DNA from: Firmicutes bacterium UBA1440 | Lineage (GTDB): Bacteria; Bacillota; Clostridia; Peptostreptococcales; Anaerovoracaceae | Direction: 5' to 3' | Assembly: GCA_002329565.1 (NCBI GenBank) | Contig: DCTM01000021.1 | Span: 1,806 to 18,255 of the forward strand | Length of the DNA: 16,450 bases | Part shown: one piece after another, positions 1 through 8,853 of the stretch | Layout of the letters: each line of letters opens with the position of its first letter | How positions within the stretch are numbered: position 1 is the stretch's first letter | Notes under the pieces: model-generated | The model's database searches: none | What the model was told of the DNA's origin: nothing | The model's input: only the letters and a program-made list of their open reading frames with translations | Translations under genes and position numbers: made by a program

Positions 1-1
1 A

Positions 2-2044
2 GATGGCAGAACAGGTACTTCCGGCAGGAGTGGGTCGCGTGACAATCGCCCCGCCAGACCCGATAAGCCGGATATGGGCATCTCCGATATTAAGAACCAC
101 GCCAAGAAGGACGACAAGAAAAAGGCTGTTAAGGACAAGGAAAAAGATAAATTTGCAAAGCTTGAAGGTAACAAGGGAAAGAAAGATTTTACACAGATGC
201 GTTCTCTTGAAAAAGCCCCAAAAGCGAAAAAACACATAAAAAAGGAAAAACCGGTGCAAGAACAACAAAACATTATGCAGGAATTACCGGAAGGAACGGT
301 AGCAATTACTGTACCTATTACAGTAGCAGGATTCTGCGAACAATTGCAGGTATCGACATCTACAGTAATCATGAAACTCATGAAATTGGGCATCATGGCC
401 AATATCAATCAAAACCTCGATGAGGATACTGTGCTCATTCTCGCCGAAGAGATGGGTGTATCCGTTGTCATCGGCAACAATGAGGGTGAAGTAGTTGAAG
501 AAGGTCTCGAACTCTTTGAAGACAAAGAAGAAGATCTGAGGACGCGTCCGCCGATCATCACTGTAATGGGGCACGTCGACCACGGCAAGACGTCTCTGCT
601 TGACGCTATCAGAAAGACAAACGTAACAGCGCAAGAATCCGGTGGCATTACGCAGCATATCGGTGCTTCTGAGGTCATGATCAACGGCCAGAAGATTGTA
701 TTTTTGGATACGCCGGGACACGAAGCCTTCACTGCAATGAGAGCAAGAGGCGCGCACGTAACCGATATCGCTGTTCTCGTGGTTGCGGCCGACGATTCCG
801 TCAAGCCGCAGACTGTAGAATCCATCAGTCATGCTAAGGCGGCAGGCGTTCCGATCATCGTCGCCGTCAACAAAATAGATAAACCGGGAGCCAACCCGGA
901 AAAGGTAATGCAGGATTTGACTGAATACGGCATCCTCGTGGAAGCGTGGGGCGGTGACACCATCTGCGTACCGGTATCGGCCAAGACCGGCGAAGGTATC
1001 GTTAACCTGCTCGAGATGATCCTCCTTCAGGCCGAAGTACTTGAACTGAAAGCAAATCCGAACAGATTGGCGCTCGGAACCGTTATTGAGGCAAGACTCG
1101 ACAAGGCTAAAGGCCCTGTGGCCACATTACTTGTACTGAACGGTACACTCCAGAGCGGTATGAGCGTTGTCGCAGGAACATGCAGCGGCAGAATCAGGTT
1201 GATGACAAACTTCAAGGGTGAGAAGATCAGGAAGGCCGGGCCGGCGACCGCTGTTGAAATCCTGGGTCTGACAGAAGTTCCTGAGGCCGGGGATGAATTT
1301 AACGCTGTCAGAGAAGACCGCATGGCGAGAGAAATTGCCGAGCACAGAAAGGCAAAACTGAGAGAAGAAGTGCTTGCCAGAAATGCCAGCACGACACTTG
1401 AGGCACTGTTCAGCCAAATCCGTGAGGGTGAGATTAAGGAACTTAACCTTATCGTCAAGGGTGATGTACAGGGCTCTGTAGGCGCAATCGTTTCCTCGCT
1501 TGAAAAGCTGAGAAACGAAAATGTAAGAGTCAAGATCATCCACACAGGTGTCGGCACGATAACTGAGTCCGATGTCATGCTTGCAGGTACGGCAGACGCA
1601 GTTATCATCGGTTTCAACGTAAGACCAAGCGTCGCTGTCTCGAACATGGCAGATCGTGACGGTATTGAGATCAGAACATACAGAGTCATCTATGACATCA
1701 TCAACGATGTGGAAGCTTCGATGAAGGGTATGCTCGATCCGGAATATAAAGAGGTCGTTCTGGGTACTGTAGAAATCAGAGAAACATTTAAAGTACCGGG
1801 AATCGGCATCATCGGAGGTGCTTATGTGACGAGCGGCAAAGCCGTCAGAAACGCAGAGGTTCGCCTCGTGCGCGACGGCATTGTAATCCACGAAGGAAAG
1901 ATTTCTTCGCTTAAGCGTTTCAAGGACGATGCAAAGGAAGTCAATCAGGGCTACGAGTGCGGTATCGGCATAGAAAACTTCAACGATATCAAGATCGGCG
2001 ATGTCATCGAGTGCTTTGAAATGAAGGAAGTCAAGAGGGACTAG
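2..2044 (+). CDS. infB: Translation initiation factor IF-2 (5'-truncated by window edge)
   Basis: This GTPase delivers fMet-tRNA to the 30S P site and promotes subunit joining. The frame is open from base 2, and its first 24 codons are rich in Gly, Arg, Ser and Pro, so the true start lies upstream. Numbering from the Met at 74, a Lys-rich linker (about 5-60) is followed by an IF2_N-type module (about 79-130) and the G domain. The G domain has G1 GHVDHGKT (166-173), G2 GGITQHIG (190-197), G3 DTPGH (212-216), G4 NKID (266-269) and G5 SAKTGEG (292-298). Domains II, III and the fMet-tRNA-binding C-domain follow, ending at TAG. All GTPase motifs are intact. The Met at 74 has no Shine-Dalgarno sequence and falls inside the disordered N-region, so I do not take it as the start. 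It heads a compact operon: rbfA begins 14 bases after the stop. Confidence 0.98.
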   Translation, partial: DGRTGTSGRSGSRDNRPARPDKPDMGISDIKNHAKKDDKKKAVKDKEKDKFAKLEGNKGKKDFTQMRSLEKAPKAKKHIKKEKPVQEQQNIMQELPEGTVAITVPITVAGFCEQLQVSTSTVIMKLMKLGIMANINQNLDEDTVLILAEEMGVSVVIGNNEGEVVEEGLELFEDKEEDLRTRPPIITVMGHVDHGKTSLLDAIRKTNVTAQESGGITQHIGASEVMINGQKIVFLDTPGHEAFTAMRARGAHVTDIAVLVVAADDSVKPQTVESISHAKAAGVPIIVAVNKIDKPGANPEKVMQDLTEYGILVEAWGGDTICVPVSAKTGEGIVNLLEMILLQAEVLELKANPNRLALGTVIEARLDKAKGPVATLLVLNGTLQSGMSVVAGTCSGRIRLMTNFKGEKIRKAGPATAVEILGLTEVPEAGDEFNAVREDRMAREIAEHRKAKLREEVLARNASTTLEALFSQIREGEIKELNLIVKGDVQGSVGAIVSSLEKLRNENVRVKIIHTGVGTITESDVMLAGTADAVIIGFNVRPSVAVSNMADRDGIEIRTYRVIYDIINDVEASMKGMLDPEYKEVVLGTVEIRETFKVPGIGIIGGAYVTSGKAVRNAEVRLVRDGIVIHEGKISSLKRFKDDAKEVNQGYECGIGIENFNDIKIGDVIECFEMKEVKRD

Positions 2045-2058
2045 CGAAAGGATAAACG

Positions 2059-2508
2059 ATGGGAAAAGGATACAGACAGGGACGCTTGGGAGAGGAAATA
2101 AGAAAAATCGTCTCACAAATGCTCCTCAAAGAGATAAAGGATCCCGGTCTGCGGGATAAGATGTTTAGCATATCTGCTGTCGAAGTGACGAAGGATAACA
2201 GTTATGCCACTGTATATATATCCGTCTTGGGAACAGGGGAAGACGCAATCGCAAGTGATGATGAAAAGCAATCGATTTTGGATGCCTTTGCTCGGGCAAA
2301 GGGCCTCATCCGAAGAGAAGTCGGCAAGCAATTGACATTGCGGCATGTACCGGAGCTGATTTTCAAAATCGACAACTCCATGGAATACGGAGCACATATG
2401 TCGAAAGTGATCGACAGCCTGGGAATCGAAAATTACAAAGCAGAGGACAGCGTATCCTCAAAGAGGAATATCGATGCTGACGTTGACGATATATTAAAGG
2501 ATTTATAG
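2059..2508 (+). CDS. rbfA: 30S ribosome-binding factor A
   Basis: RbfA is a small KH-like protein that binds immature 30S subunits near the 5' end of 16S rRNA and helps late maturation, notably in the cold. The N-terminus carries the family pattern GRLGEEIRKIVSQML followed by KDPGLRD and a VEVTKDNSYATVYISVLG strand region. The segment near residue 110 (IDNSMEYGAHMSKVID) matches the usual DDSIE...I.LI region. Its 149 residues are somewhat longer than the common 115-130, and the extra is a polar acidic tail, as in many Clostridia. An AAAGGA ribosome binding site sits 7 bases before the ATG. infB-rbfA adjacency is highly conserved and supports the call. Confidence 0.97.
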   Translation: MGKGYRQGRLGEEIRKIVSQMLLKEIKDPGLRDKMFSISAVEVTKDNSYATVYISVLGTGEDAIASDDEKQSILDAFARAKGLIRREVGKQLTLRHVPELIFKIDNSMEYGAHMSKVIDSLGIENYKAEDSVSSKRNIDADVDDILKDL

Positions 2509-2510
2509 CC

Positions 2511-3542
2511 ATGCAGAAAATCATCAGGAAGATCAACGAGAGAATCGGGAACGCGGAGCGTATCCTGATTTTCTCGCATGCTATGCCGGACGGAGATGCA
2601 CTCGGTTCATCGACAGCTCTGTGCAGATCCTTGCGTTTATGCGGCAAGCAGGCATATGTTGTCACCGAAGAGGAACTCGCACACAACCTGCGCTTTTTGG
2701 ATGCTGGCGGATATTGTGTGCGTACGGACGGCAGCGAGCCACCTAAGGAATTTTTCGAGAGTGTCTTTGCCGGAGAGTCTGCAGATCTCGGCTTGATGGT
2801 CGATTGCGGCGATTACAGCCGCATAGAAAAGCGTGCAGACTTGTTTAAGGCTATTCCGTATACAATCTGTGTCGATCACCACAAATCAAGCAAGGGCGTG
2901 GCAGATTTGAATATGATCGCTCCGGAATACGCAGCTACAGGTGAGCCGGTATATTTGATATTGCGAGATCTGGAAGATATGACCGGAAAGATTCTCATCG
3001 ACGAGGAGGTCTGCGAGGCTATATATGCGGCTATTGCCACCGATACCGGTAATTTCCAGTATTCGAACGCGACAAGCGAAACGCACCGGATCGTCATGGA
3101 AATGATGCAGCGCGGTTTTGATCACAACAAGGTGTGTGTGCAGATTTATCAGAGCAACACACTGCCAAGCCTAATGGTCAAGAGTGCTATTATCGGCAAG
3201 ATGCGACTGTTCGCCGGCGGAAAGGCAGCTGTATCATATGTGACACAGGATATGCTCGCTCAAGTCGGTGCGTCTCTCGATGAGACAGAGGATGCTGTCG
3301 ATGAGCTCAGAAATATTATCGGAGTAGAAGTGGCAATATTTTTAAAAGAGCTGGAAGATGGACGTATCAAGGCGAGCCTGCGCTCGAAAAATAAATTCAA
3401 CGTGATGCGGATTGCATCTGCCTTCGGCGGCGGCGGTCATATCAAGGCGGCAGGTTGCACCTTTTTCGATACCGACATCAAGGCGGTTTGCACGCAGATG
3501 ATCGAGGCGGTAACAAAGGCACTGGCAGAGGAAAAGGCATAA
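2511..3542 (+). CDS. nrnA: DHH/DHHA1 phosphoesterase, NrnA-like oligoribonuclease / pAp phosphatase
   Basis: NrnA-family enzymes finish RNA turnover by degrading 2-5-nt oligoribonucleotides and often also hydrolyse 3'-phosphoadenosine 5'-phosphate to AMP. The DHH domain is complete: HAMPDGDALGSS (His23, Asp27, Asp29), VDCGD (Asp98), the signature VDHHKS (Asp122-His123-His124) and TDTGNF (Asp178), which together bind the two metal ions. The DHHA1 domain ends in the substrate-binding glycine loop GGGGH (306-310). The 343 residues compare with about 310-320 in Bacillus NrnA. It starts 2 bases after the rbfA stop and abuts truB with no gap, so translation is probably coupled. The rbfA-nrnA-truB order is standard in Firmicutes. 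Whether the pAp activity is present cannot be told from sequence; a pGpG-degrading role is also possible. Confidence 0.93.
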   Translation: MQKIIRKINERIGNAERILIFSHAMPDGDALGSSTALCRSLRLCGKQAYVVTEEELAHNLRFLDAGGYCVRTDGSEPPKEFFESVFAGESADLGLMVDCGDYSRIEKRADLFKAIPYTICVDHHKSSKGVADLNMIAPEYAATGEPVYLILRDLEDMTGKILIDEEVCEAIYAAIATDTGNFQYSNATSETHRIVMEMMQRGFDHNKVCVQIYQSNTLPSLMVKSAIIGKMRLFAGGKAAVSYVTQDMLAQVGASLDETEDAVDELRNIIGVEVAIFLKELEDGRIKASLRSKNKFNVMRIASAFGGGGHIKAAGCTFFDTDIKAVCTQMIEAVTKALAEEKA

Positions 3543-4517
3543 ATGATAAAAGAAGGCATTATAAACATAAACAAACCGGCGGGGATGACGTCGCATGACT
3601 GCATCTACGCGCTCAGAAGGGTGACGGGTATCAAGCGCATCGGTCACACCGGTACGCTCGATCCAAACGCGACCGGAGTTCTGCCAATCTGCATCGGCAG
3701 CAGCAGTCGTGTGGCGGAATATATGGATTTAGATTACAAGACCTATCGCTGCACGCTGATGCTCGGTCTGGAAACGGACACCCTTGATATTTGGGGTGAG
3801 GTGCTCGCAGACAAGCGCGGCATGTTTACCTGTACGGAAGCGCAGATCAGAGAGGCTTTTTCAGGCTTTTCGGGCAAGATCAGCCAGTATCCGCCGAAAT
3901 ATTCTGCGGTGCGGGTCGGCGGCAGGCGTCTGTACGAATACGCCAGAAGCGGTCAGGAAATTGAAATCAAACCCAGAGAGGTGTATATAAAATCACTTGA
4001 GATTGAAAAGACAGATCTCGAAAAAAATGAAGTTACATTTTCAGTAAGCTGCTCCAAGGGTACATATATCAGAACAATCTGTGCCGATGTCGGGACGAAG
4101 CTCGGCTGCGGTGCGGTCATGTCTGCGCTTATACGCACGCGCAGCGGTGTGTTTACCATTGAGGATGCCATTCCGTTGGAGATATTGCAGGCGGATTTGT
4201 CGGATGAGGAAATCAACGCCTATATTTTGCCCACCGATACGCCGTTGGTCCATTTCGGCATCGCGGTCATCCGGACAGAGAACAGGGCAAAGTGGTTCGT
4301 AAACGGCGGGCATATTCGGTTTTCGGAGACAGAGATTCTTAAGAGACCTGTATTTGAAAGTTGTGATCCTCCGATGGGCATACGCGAAGAATACAAGATG
4401 GCATACAATATGTATGCACCTCCGAAGGACGGCGGCGAAAAGGGTACTTTCTTGGGTGTGGCGTTTTACAACAAACAGTACAATAAATTAGTGGCAGATA
4501 AGGTATTTTTCCGCTAA
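3543..4517 (+). CDS. truB: tRNA pseudouridine(55) synthase
   Basis: TruB converts U55 of the tRNA T-loop to pseudouridine and also acts as a tRNA chaperone. The N-terminus has GIININKPAGMTSHD, then GHTGTLDP, in which Asp40 is the catalytic nucleophile, then KTYRCTLMLG with the motif II Tyr, QYPPKYSAVRVGGRRLYE, and the SCSKGTYIRT motif III. The ATG follows the nrnA TAA directly, so ribosomes probably re-initiate using purine-rich bases at the end of nrnA. At 324 residues it is about 20-30 longer than typical. The excess is a segment around residues 263-295 inside the C-terminal PUA-like domain, which otherwise ends in the usual LGVAFYN...LVADKVF pattern. Catalytic residues are all present. Confidence 0.97.
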   Translation: MIKEGIININKPAGMTSHDCIYALRRVTGIKRIGHTGTLDPNATGVLPICIGSSSRVAEYMDLDYKTYRCTLMLGLETDTLDIWGEVLADKRGMFTCTEAQIREAFSGFSGKISQYPPKYSAVRVGGRRLYEYARSGQEIEIKPREVYIKSLEIEKTDLEKNEVTFSVSCSKGTYIRTICADVGTKLGCGAVMSALIRTRSGVFTIEDAIPLEILQADLSDEEINAYILPTDTPLVHFGIAVIRTENRAKWFVNGGHIRFSETEILKRPVFESCDPPMGIREEYKMAYNMYAPPKDGGEKGTFLGVAFYNKQYNKLVADKVFFR

Positions 4518-4530
4518 TGAAGGAGCTCAG

Positions 4531-5466
4531 ATGAAACTATGCAAGCATTTGGATTTGCTTGATGCTATGACTGAATATACCGTCGTTGCCTTGGGAAACT
4601 TTGACGGAGTGCACGGCGGGCATCGCGCTCTGATTGAGCAGACGGTGGCATCGGCAAAGAAACAGGGATTGCGCAGCGTGGTTTTTGCTTTTTCGGATAA
4701 TCCGAAAAAGGCATTCGGTGCGCGGACGAAGAAAATAATCTCGGCGACGGAAAAGGCTAAAATTATCGAAGACTTAGGCGTCGACTGTCTCATAGATGTT
4801 CCGTTCGACGAGCATATACGTAAAATGGAATCCGAAACGTTTGCGACCGGGCTCATTGCAGGAAAATTGCGTGCAAAAGAGGCGTTTTGCGGATTCAACT
4901 ATCGTTTTGGGTACAAGGCAGCGGGCACTCCTGAACGGCTGACGGAGATCGGCAGACGGGAAGGCTTTGCCGTCACTGTGATGCCTCCGTACGTCGTCGA
5001 CGGCGAATTGGTAAGCAGCAGCAAAATACGTGAATTGATCAAGGAAGGCGAGATGGAGAAGTGTGCAAAATTTCTCGGCAGGCGTTTCCGCATGGACGGT
5101 GTCGTCACCGAGGGCAACAAGCTCGGCAAGACGATCGGTTTTGCGACAGCCAACATCAATATTGATGATGATATGGTTTCTCCGCCGAACGGCGTTTATA
5201 TTACACGGAGTTTTCTGAACGGACGGTGGCTGCCGAGTGTTACGAATGTCGGGAACAAGCCGACCATTGGTGCGTACGGCCGTAACGTTGAAACCCATAT
5301 CTTTAATTTTGAGGAAGATCTTTACGGCAGCGATTTCCGCGTTGAGTTTATCAAGAAACTTCGCGACGAGAAAAAATTTTCATCGGTTTTCGAGCTAAAA
5401 GATTCGATTGCCGGCGACTGTCTGAAGGCATTGAATTTTCATGGCATTTCGGAACGCAAAGAGTAA
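4531..5466 (+). CDS. ribF: Bifunctional riboflavin kinase / FAD synthetase
   Basis: RibF phosphorylates riboflavin to FMN and then adenylylates FMN to FAD. The N-terminal nucleotidyltransferase module shows GNFDGVHGGH (HxGH-type ATP site), the FNYRFGYKAAGT flavin-site region and SSSKIRELIKEG. The C-terminal kinase module begins near residue 185 and has the loop GNKLGKTIGFATAN, the strand PPNGVYI, NVGNKPTIG, and VETHIF with the catalytic Glu. One oddity is that the canonical PTAN motif reads ATAN: codon 205 is GCG (Ala) where Pro is expected, while Thr206 and Asn208, which bind Mg-ATP, are kept. The kinase is therefore probably active. An AAGGAG site precedes the ATG, 13 bases after the truB stop. 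It is the last gene of the infB operon, ahead of the 5501-5544 hairpin. Confidence 0.96.
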   Translation: MKLCKHLDLLDAMTEYTVVALGNFDGVHGGHRALIEQTVASAKKQGLRSVVFAFSDNPKKAFGARTKKIISATEKAKIIEDLGVDCLIDVPFDEHIRKMESETFATGLIAGKLRAKEAFCGFNYRFGYKAAGTPERLTEIGRREGFAVTVMPPYVVDGELVSSSKIRELIKEGEMEKCAKFLGRRFRMDGVVTEGNKLGKTIGFATANINIDDDMVSPPNGVYITRSFLNGRWLPSVTNVGNKPTIGAYGRNVETHIFNFEEDLYGSDFRVEFIKKLRDEKKFSSVFELKDSIAGDCLKALNFHGISERKE

Positions 5467-5500
5467 GCGCCGACGCAAGCGGTTGTTAGGAAAAGAAATA

Positions 5501-5544
5501 AATGTCAACGTGATTTTTATATATAAATCATGTTGACATTTTTT
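5501..5544 (+). terminator. Strong intrinsic terminator after ribF (or dyad operator)
   Basis: Bases 5501-5516 and 5525-5540 form a 16-bp stem with a single G-U pair (5510/5531). The upper T/A-rich loop can add a few more pairs. The 3' arm runs into six T residues (5539-5544). Placement 35 bases after the ribF stop fits a rho-independent terminator of the infB operon. The stem is unusually AT-rich for a terminator, and its 3' arm contains a consensus TTGACA, so a role as a regulator-binding dyad for the pfl promoter is an alternative. Confidence 0.8.
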
Positions 5545-5561
5545 AAAATAAAAGATAATAT
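5533..5561 (+). promoter_or_regulatory. Predicted promoter for pflB-pflA
   Basis: A perfect -35 TTGACA (5533-5538) is followed by GATAAT (5554-5559, 15-base spacer) or TAATAT (5556-5561, 17-base spacer). Either predicts transcription starting around 5567, just before the riboswitch aptamer. The -35 lies inside the 3' arm of the preceding hairpin. The choice of -10 is uncertain. Confidence 0.65.
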
Positions 5562-5576
5562 AGATACAATTGAATA

Positions 5577-5652
5577 CGGGTGTGATTTCTGACGGGTAAG
5601 TGTGGAGCACCACAGTGAAGTCATAACCTGAGTAAGCCGACCGTCTGGGCAG
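5577..5652 (+). ncRNA. ZTP (pfl motif) riboswitch aptamer
   Basis: The hallmark 3' element GCCGACCGTCTGGGCA (5636-5651) forms the short P3 hairpin (GCC/GGC). In it, CCG at 5641-5643 can make the expected pseudoknot with CGG at 5593-5595 in the 5' domain. The 5' domain has the family pattern GTGA...CTGACGGG, a P2 hairpin (TGTGG/CCACA, 5601-5613) and the purine-rich GTGAAG strand. P1 pairs GGGTGTGA (5578-5585) with TCATAACC (5621-5628), allowing one mismatch. The family senses ZTP (and ZMP), which accumulates when 10-formyl-THF is short, and usually turns genes on. Position directly ahead of pflB agrees with the motif's original name. Confidence 0.9.
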
Positions 5653-5679
5653 CATTTGTTTTGGAATGCTCCTTTTTTA
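5647..5679 (+). terminator. Riboswitch expression-platform terminator
   Basis: AGCATT (5651-5656) pairs with AATGCT (5665-5670). The stem can extend through G5647-G5649 with C5671-T5673, past a bulged C5650, into a T-run at 5673-5678. The lower part uses the GGG of the aptamer's conserved CTGGGCA element, so ligand-bound aptamer and full terminator should compete. This predicts transcription ON with ZTP. About 70 bases of leader, ending in an AGGAGG site, follow. Confidence 0.78.
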
Positions 5680-5751
5680 TTTATTTAAGAGAATTTTCTC
5701 GATAAAAAAGGACTGCAAACAAATGCTTTTTGTTTTTACAGGAGGTAAATC

Positions 5752-7983
5752 ATGAGAAACGAATGGAAAGGCTTTAACGGTGGGAACTGGCAGGAGTGTG
5801 TGGACGTAAGGGATTTCATACGGCAAAATTACAAGCCGTACGAGGGCGACGAGCAATTTTTGTGCGGCCCTACGTGCAGAACGCAAATGCTGAAGGAAAA
5901 ACTCGACAAGCTCTTTGAAGAAGAGCAGAAAAGAGGAGGAGTACTCGATATCGATACGGAGACCATCACCTCGCTGACAAATTACCCTGCAGGATATTTG
6001 GATAAGGAGAACGAGCTGATCGTAGGCCTGCAAACGGATAAACCTCTGAAGAGGGGAATCAATCCATTCGGCGGTATAAAGATGACCAGAGAAGCCTGTC
6101 GGGCTTACGGTTATGAATTGTCGGAAAAAGCCGAAGAGCAGTTTTTGTATCGGACGACTCACAATGATGGGGTATTCAGAGCATATACCGATGAAATCAA
6201 GACGGCAAGACATTGCGGTATTATCACAGGACTTCCGGATGCGTACGGCCGAGGCAGGATTATCGGAGATTACAGGAGAGTTGCTCTTTACGGGGTTGAT
6301 TATCTGATTGAATGCAAAAGAGAAGACAAACGTCTTGCGGGTCAAGGTGTCATGTTGCAAGACAATATCCGTCTGCTGGAAGAGCTTTTCCAACAGATTA
6401 ATTTCCTGGGAAAACTGAAAGAGATGGCTGCGCTTTACGGTTATGATATTTCACGACCGGCCTCGAACGCTCGTGAAGCAGTGCAATGGCTGTATTTTGC
6501 ATACCTTGGAGCCATAAAAGAACAAAACGGAGCCGCTATGAGTTTGGGAAGGGTTTCGACGTTTTTGGATATCTATTTCGAGAGAGACATGGAGAACGGA
6601 ACGCTCACGGAAACGGATGCGCAGGAGTTGATGGACGACTTTGCCATGAAACTGCGAATGGCGCGTCATCTTCGTACTCCGGAATACAATGAATTATTTG
6701 CCGGCGATCCGATGTGGATCACGGAAGCCCTTGGCGGCATGGGAGAAGACGGCAGAACTCTCGTAACCAAAAATACTTACAGGATGCTTAACACCCTATA
6801 CAACTTAGGAGCTTTGGCCGAACCGAATTTGACTGTTCTTTGGTCAAAAGATCTTCCTGCGCCGTTTAAACGTTTTACGGCAAAGGTTTCTTGCGATACT
6901 AATGCCATCCAGTATGAAAACGACGATATCATGAGACCTGCCGGATTCGGAGACGACTATGGAATCGCCTGCTGCGTATCCGCGATGAGGATCGGCAAGG
7001 ACATGCAACTGTTCGGTGCAAGGGCTAACTTGGCCAAGCTGTTGCTGCTCAGTTTAAACGGCGGACGAGACGAAAGAACGGGTCAACAAGTGGCTCCGGT
7101 CTCGCCTTCGTACGAGGGAGAGGTTTTGGACTATGATAAGGTGACGGCATCGCTGGACTTTTACCGCACGTGGCTCGCCAAGACGTATGTCAGCGCGATG
7201 AACATTATCCATTACATGCATGACAAGTATGCTTACGAAAAGACGCAGATGGCACTGCACGATACTAATGTACACAGATTTATGGCCTTCGGAGCTGCCG
7301 GTCTGTCGGTGCTGGCCGATTCTCTTTCGGCAATCAAATATGCCAAGGTGAAACCGATCAGAAACGAGGACGGACTTATCACGGATTTTATAACGGAAGG
7401 CGAATTTCCGACATACGGTAACGATGATGACCGAGCAGATTCAATCGCGATGGAGCAGGCCGAACTGTTTATCAATGAACTGCGCAAGAATCCGACGTAC
7501 AAAGATGCTGAACATACCCTGTCAATCCTGACGATCACTTCAAATGTCGTGTACGGTAAGAAGACGGGAGCCACCCCCGACGGGCGTAAGGCGGGCGAGC
7601 CGTTTGCGCCGGGCGCGAACCCTATGCACAACAGAGAGAAGAACGGCGCGCTGGCATCCTTGAATTCTGTGGCGAAATTATCATATGATTTGTGCAGAGA
7701 CGGAATTTCCAACACATTCTCGATTGTACCCGAGGCACTCGCTCATAATGCGGAAGAAAAATACAGAAATCTGGTTTCTGTATTGGACGGCTATTTTGCT
7801 CAAAACGCGCATCATTTGAATGTCAACGTATTGAGCAGAAATATGCTGGTGGATGCTATGGAGCATCCGGAGAAATATCCCAATCTGACTATTCGGGTTT
7901 CCGGATATGCGGTTAATTTCCATAAGCTGGCGAAAAACCAACAAAAAGAAGTGATATCCAGAACATTCCATGTTGCCATGTAG
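5752..7983 (+). CDS. pflB: Formate C-acetyltransferase (pyruvate formate-lyase)
   Basis: PflB is the cytosolic glycyl-radical enzyme that converts pyruvate and CoA to acetyl-CoA and formate under anoxia. It is a complete 743-residue protein (about 760 in E. coli). The adjacent catalytic cysteines are Cys407-Cys408 in [12 protein letters not shown]. The radical glycine is Gly718 in the C-terminal signature [10 protein letters not shown], followed by the usual [11 protein letters not shown] tail. These mark a true PFL rather than a glycerol or choline lyase, as do the N-terminal [11 protein letters not shown] pattern and NDDDRAD. An AGGAGG site lies 6 bases before the ATG. It is transcribed behind a ZTP riboswitch and is followed 14 bases later by its activase. 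No formate channel gene (focA) is present. The glycyl radical is cleaved by oxygen, so an anaerobic lifestyle is implied. Confidence 0.98.
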   Translation: MRNEWKGFNGGNWQECVDVRDFIRQNYKPYEGDEQFLCGPTCRTQMLKEKLDKLFEEEQKRGGVLDIDTETITSLTNYPAGYLDKENELIVGLQTDKPLKRGINPFGGIKMTREACRAYGYELSEKAEEQFLYRTTHNDGVFRAYTDEIKTARHCGIITGLPDAYGRGRIIGDYRRVALYGVDYLIECKREDKRLAGQGVMLQDNIRLLEELFQQINFLGKLKEMAALYGYDISRPASNAREAVQWLYFAYLGAIKEQNGAAMSLGRVSTFLDIYFERDMENGTLTETDAQELMDDFAMKLRMARHLRTPEYNELFAGDPMWITEALGGMGEDGRTLVTKNTYRMLNTLYNLGALAEPNLTVLWSKDLPAPFKRFTAKVSCDTNAIQYENDDIMRPAGFGDDYGIACCVSAMRIGKDMQLFGARANLAKLLLLSLNGGRDERTGQQVAPVSPSYEGEVLDYDKVTASLDFYRTWLAKTYVSAMNIIHYMHDKYAYEKTQMALHDTNVHRFMAFGAAGLSVLADSLSAIKYAKVKPIRNEDGLITDFITEGEFPTYGNDDDRADSIAMEQAELFINELRKNPTYKDAEHTLSILTITSNVVYGKKTGATPDGRKAGEPFAPGANPMHNREKNGALASLNSVAKLSYDLCRDGISNTFSIVPEALAHNAEEKYRNLVSVLDGYFAQNAHHLNVNVLSRNMLVDAMEHPEKYPNLTIRVSGYAVNFHKLAKNQQKEVISRTFHVAM

Positions 7984-7997
7984 AAAAGGAGAATATA

Positions 7998-8747
7998 ATG
8001 ACAAACGCAAAGATAAATATCTACTCTTCCGAGACAATGGGTCGGATCAGCAGTTTTCAAAGCCTGGGGGCCGTAGATGGCCCCGGGTTGAGATGCGTAG
8101 TGTTTTTGCAGGGATGTCCGCTGAGGTGCATCTATTGCCATAATCCCGAGACTTGGCATCCTGAAGGCGGAGAAGAAATGACCGCAAGTGAGTTGTTTCG
8201 AAAAATCGACAAATACGGAAGTTACATCAAAGCAAACGGCGGTGTGACGATATCAGGCGGAGAACCGTTGATGCAAGCGCGTTTTGTGATAAGCTTATTG
8301 AAAAAGCTGAAAGAAAACGGATACCACACCGCTTTGGATACCTCGGGGATGGGAGATTTGAAGGAGGCCGAAACCCTCTTAGGCTACTGCGATCTCGTCA
8401 TATGCGATTTGAAGTTCACAGACTCGGAAGATTACAAAAAATATTGCGGTGGCGATGCGGAACGCGTCTTTGAGTTTCTAAAATTAACGGAAAAGATGCA
8501 AAATGAATTATGGGTCAGGCAAGTAATTGTTCCCGGCATCAACGATTCCGCGAAACGGGTAAAAAAATTAAGGGAAGCCGCATATAAATATTCTAATTTG
8601 AGCAAAATAGAATTGTTGCCTTTCAGAAAGATTTGCATGCATAAGTACGAAAGCGCCGGAATCGAATTTAAGCTTCGAAATACCGAGGAGTGCACGGCGG
8701 AAAAACTTTCTGAGCTGCAACTAACAGTTGAAGGAAAAAAATCATAG
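7998..8747 (+). CDS. pflA: Pyruvate formate-lyase-activating enzyme (radical SAM)
   Basis: PflA uses a [4Fe-4S] cluster and S-adenosylmethionine to abstract hydrogen from the PflB glycine (Gly718 here), creating the active radical. The cluster motif is Cys40-x3-Cys44-x2-Cys47 in GCPLRCIYCHNPETW, preceded by the DGPGLR pattern. The SAM-binding TISGGEPL segment lies near residue 90 and VIVPGINDS near residue 177. The 249 residues match the family (246 in E. coli). It lacks the additional ferredoxin-type cysteine insert that distinguishes activases of other glycyl-radical enzymes, which fits its pairing with pflB. An AAAGGAG site precedes the ATG. No clear terminator follows, so pfl transcripts may run into rpsO. 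Confidence 0.97.
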   Translation: MTNAKINIYSSETMGRISSFQSLGAVDGPGLRCVVFLQGCPLRCIYCHNPETWHPEGGEEMTASELFRKIDKYGSYIKANGGVTISGGEPLMQARFVISLLKKLKENGYHTALDTSGMGDLKEAETLLGYCDLVICDLKFTDSEDYKKYCGGDAERVFEFLKLTEKMQNELWVRQVIVPGINDSAKRVKKLREAAYKYSNLSKIELLPFRKICMHKYESAGIEFKLRNTEECTAEKLSELQLTVEGKKS

Positions 8748-8810
8748 AAGAAAGGTGCTGCAGGCAACCCGATTTACTTGAAATTTGAATCCGGAACTTT
8801 CATAAATCGC

Positions 8811-8839
8811 TGGACAAACGGCTTTATTTGTGATATTAT
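8811..8839 (+). promoter_or_regulatory. Promoter of rpsO-pnp
   Basis: TGGACA (8811-8816), a 17-base spacer and TATTAT (8834-8839) preceded by TG at 8831-8832 make an extended -10 promoter. The predicted start near 8846 gives a leader of about 90 bases. Confidence 0.75.
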
Positions 8840-8853
8840 AAGCTGTCAATAAG

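Noticed and set aside
3..239. Open frame starting with ATG at base 3, +1-shifted from infB
   Set aside because: The infB frame is open through the same bases and continues into the IF-2 domains. The other frame gives an Arg/Thr/Lys-rich sequence with no family features.
1127..2116. Long open frame on the minus strand (329 codons) opposite infB and rbfA
   Set aside because: It lies fully antisense to two conserved genes with intact motifs, has a cysteine- and phenylalanine-rich composition unlike a real protein, and has no ribosome binding site of note. It is a by-product of codon bias in infB.
5501..5510. Divergent promoter on the minus strand using TTGACA in the other arm of the hairpin
   Set aside because: No acceptable -10 hexamer is found at 15-19 bases on that strand, and no minus-strand gene lies in that direction.
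5677..6393. Minus-strand open frame of 238 codons opposite the start of pflB
   Set aside because: It overlaps the conserved N-terminal half of PflB and the leader. No promoter or recognisable domain supports it.
5752..7983. pflB as another glycyl-radical enzyme (choline or glycerol lyase, or a ketobutyrate-specific form)
   Set aside because: Two adjacent cysteines (407-408) are typical of PFL, whereas the lyase or dehydratase relatives have a single Cys followed by Glu. A 2-ketobutyrate preference cannot be excluded from sequence, but the context favours PFL.
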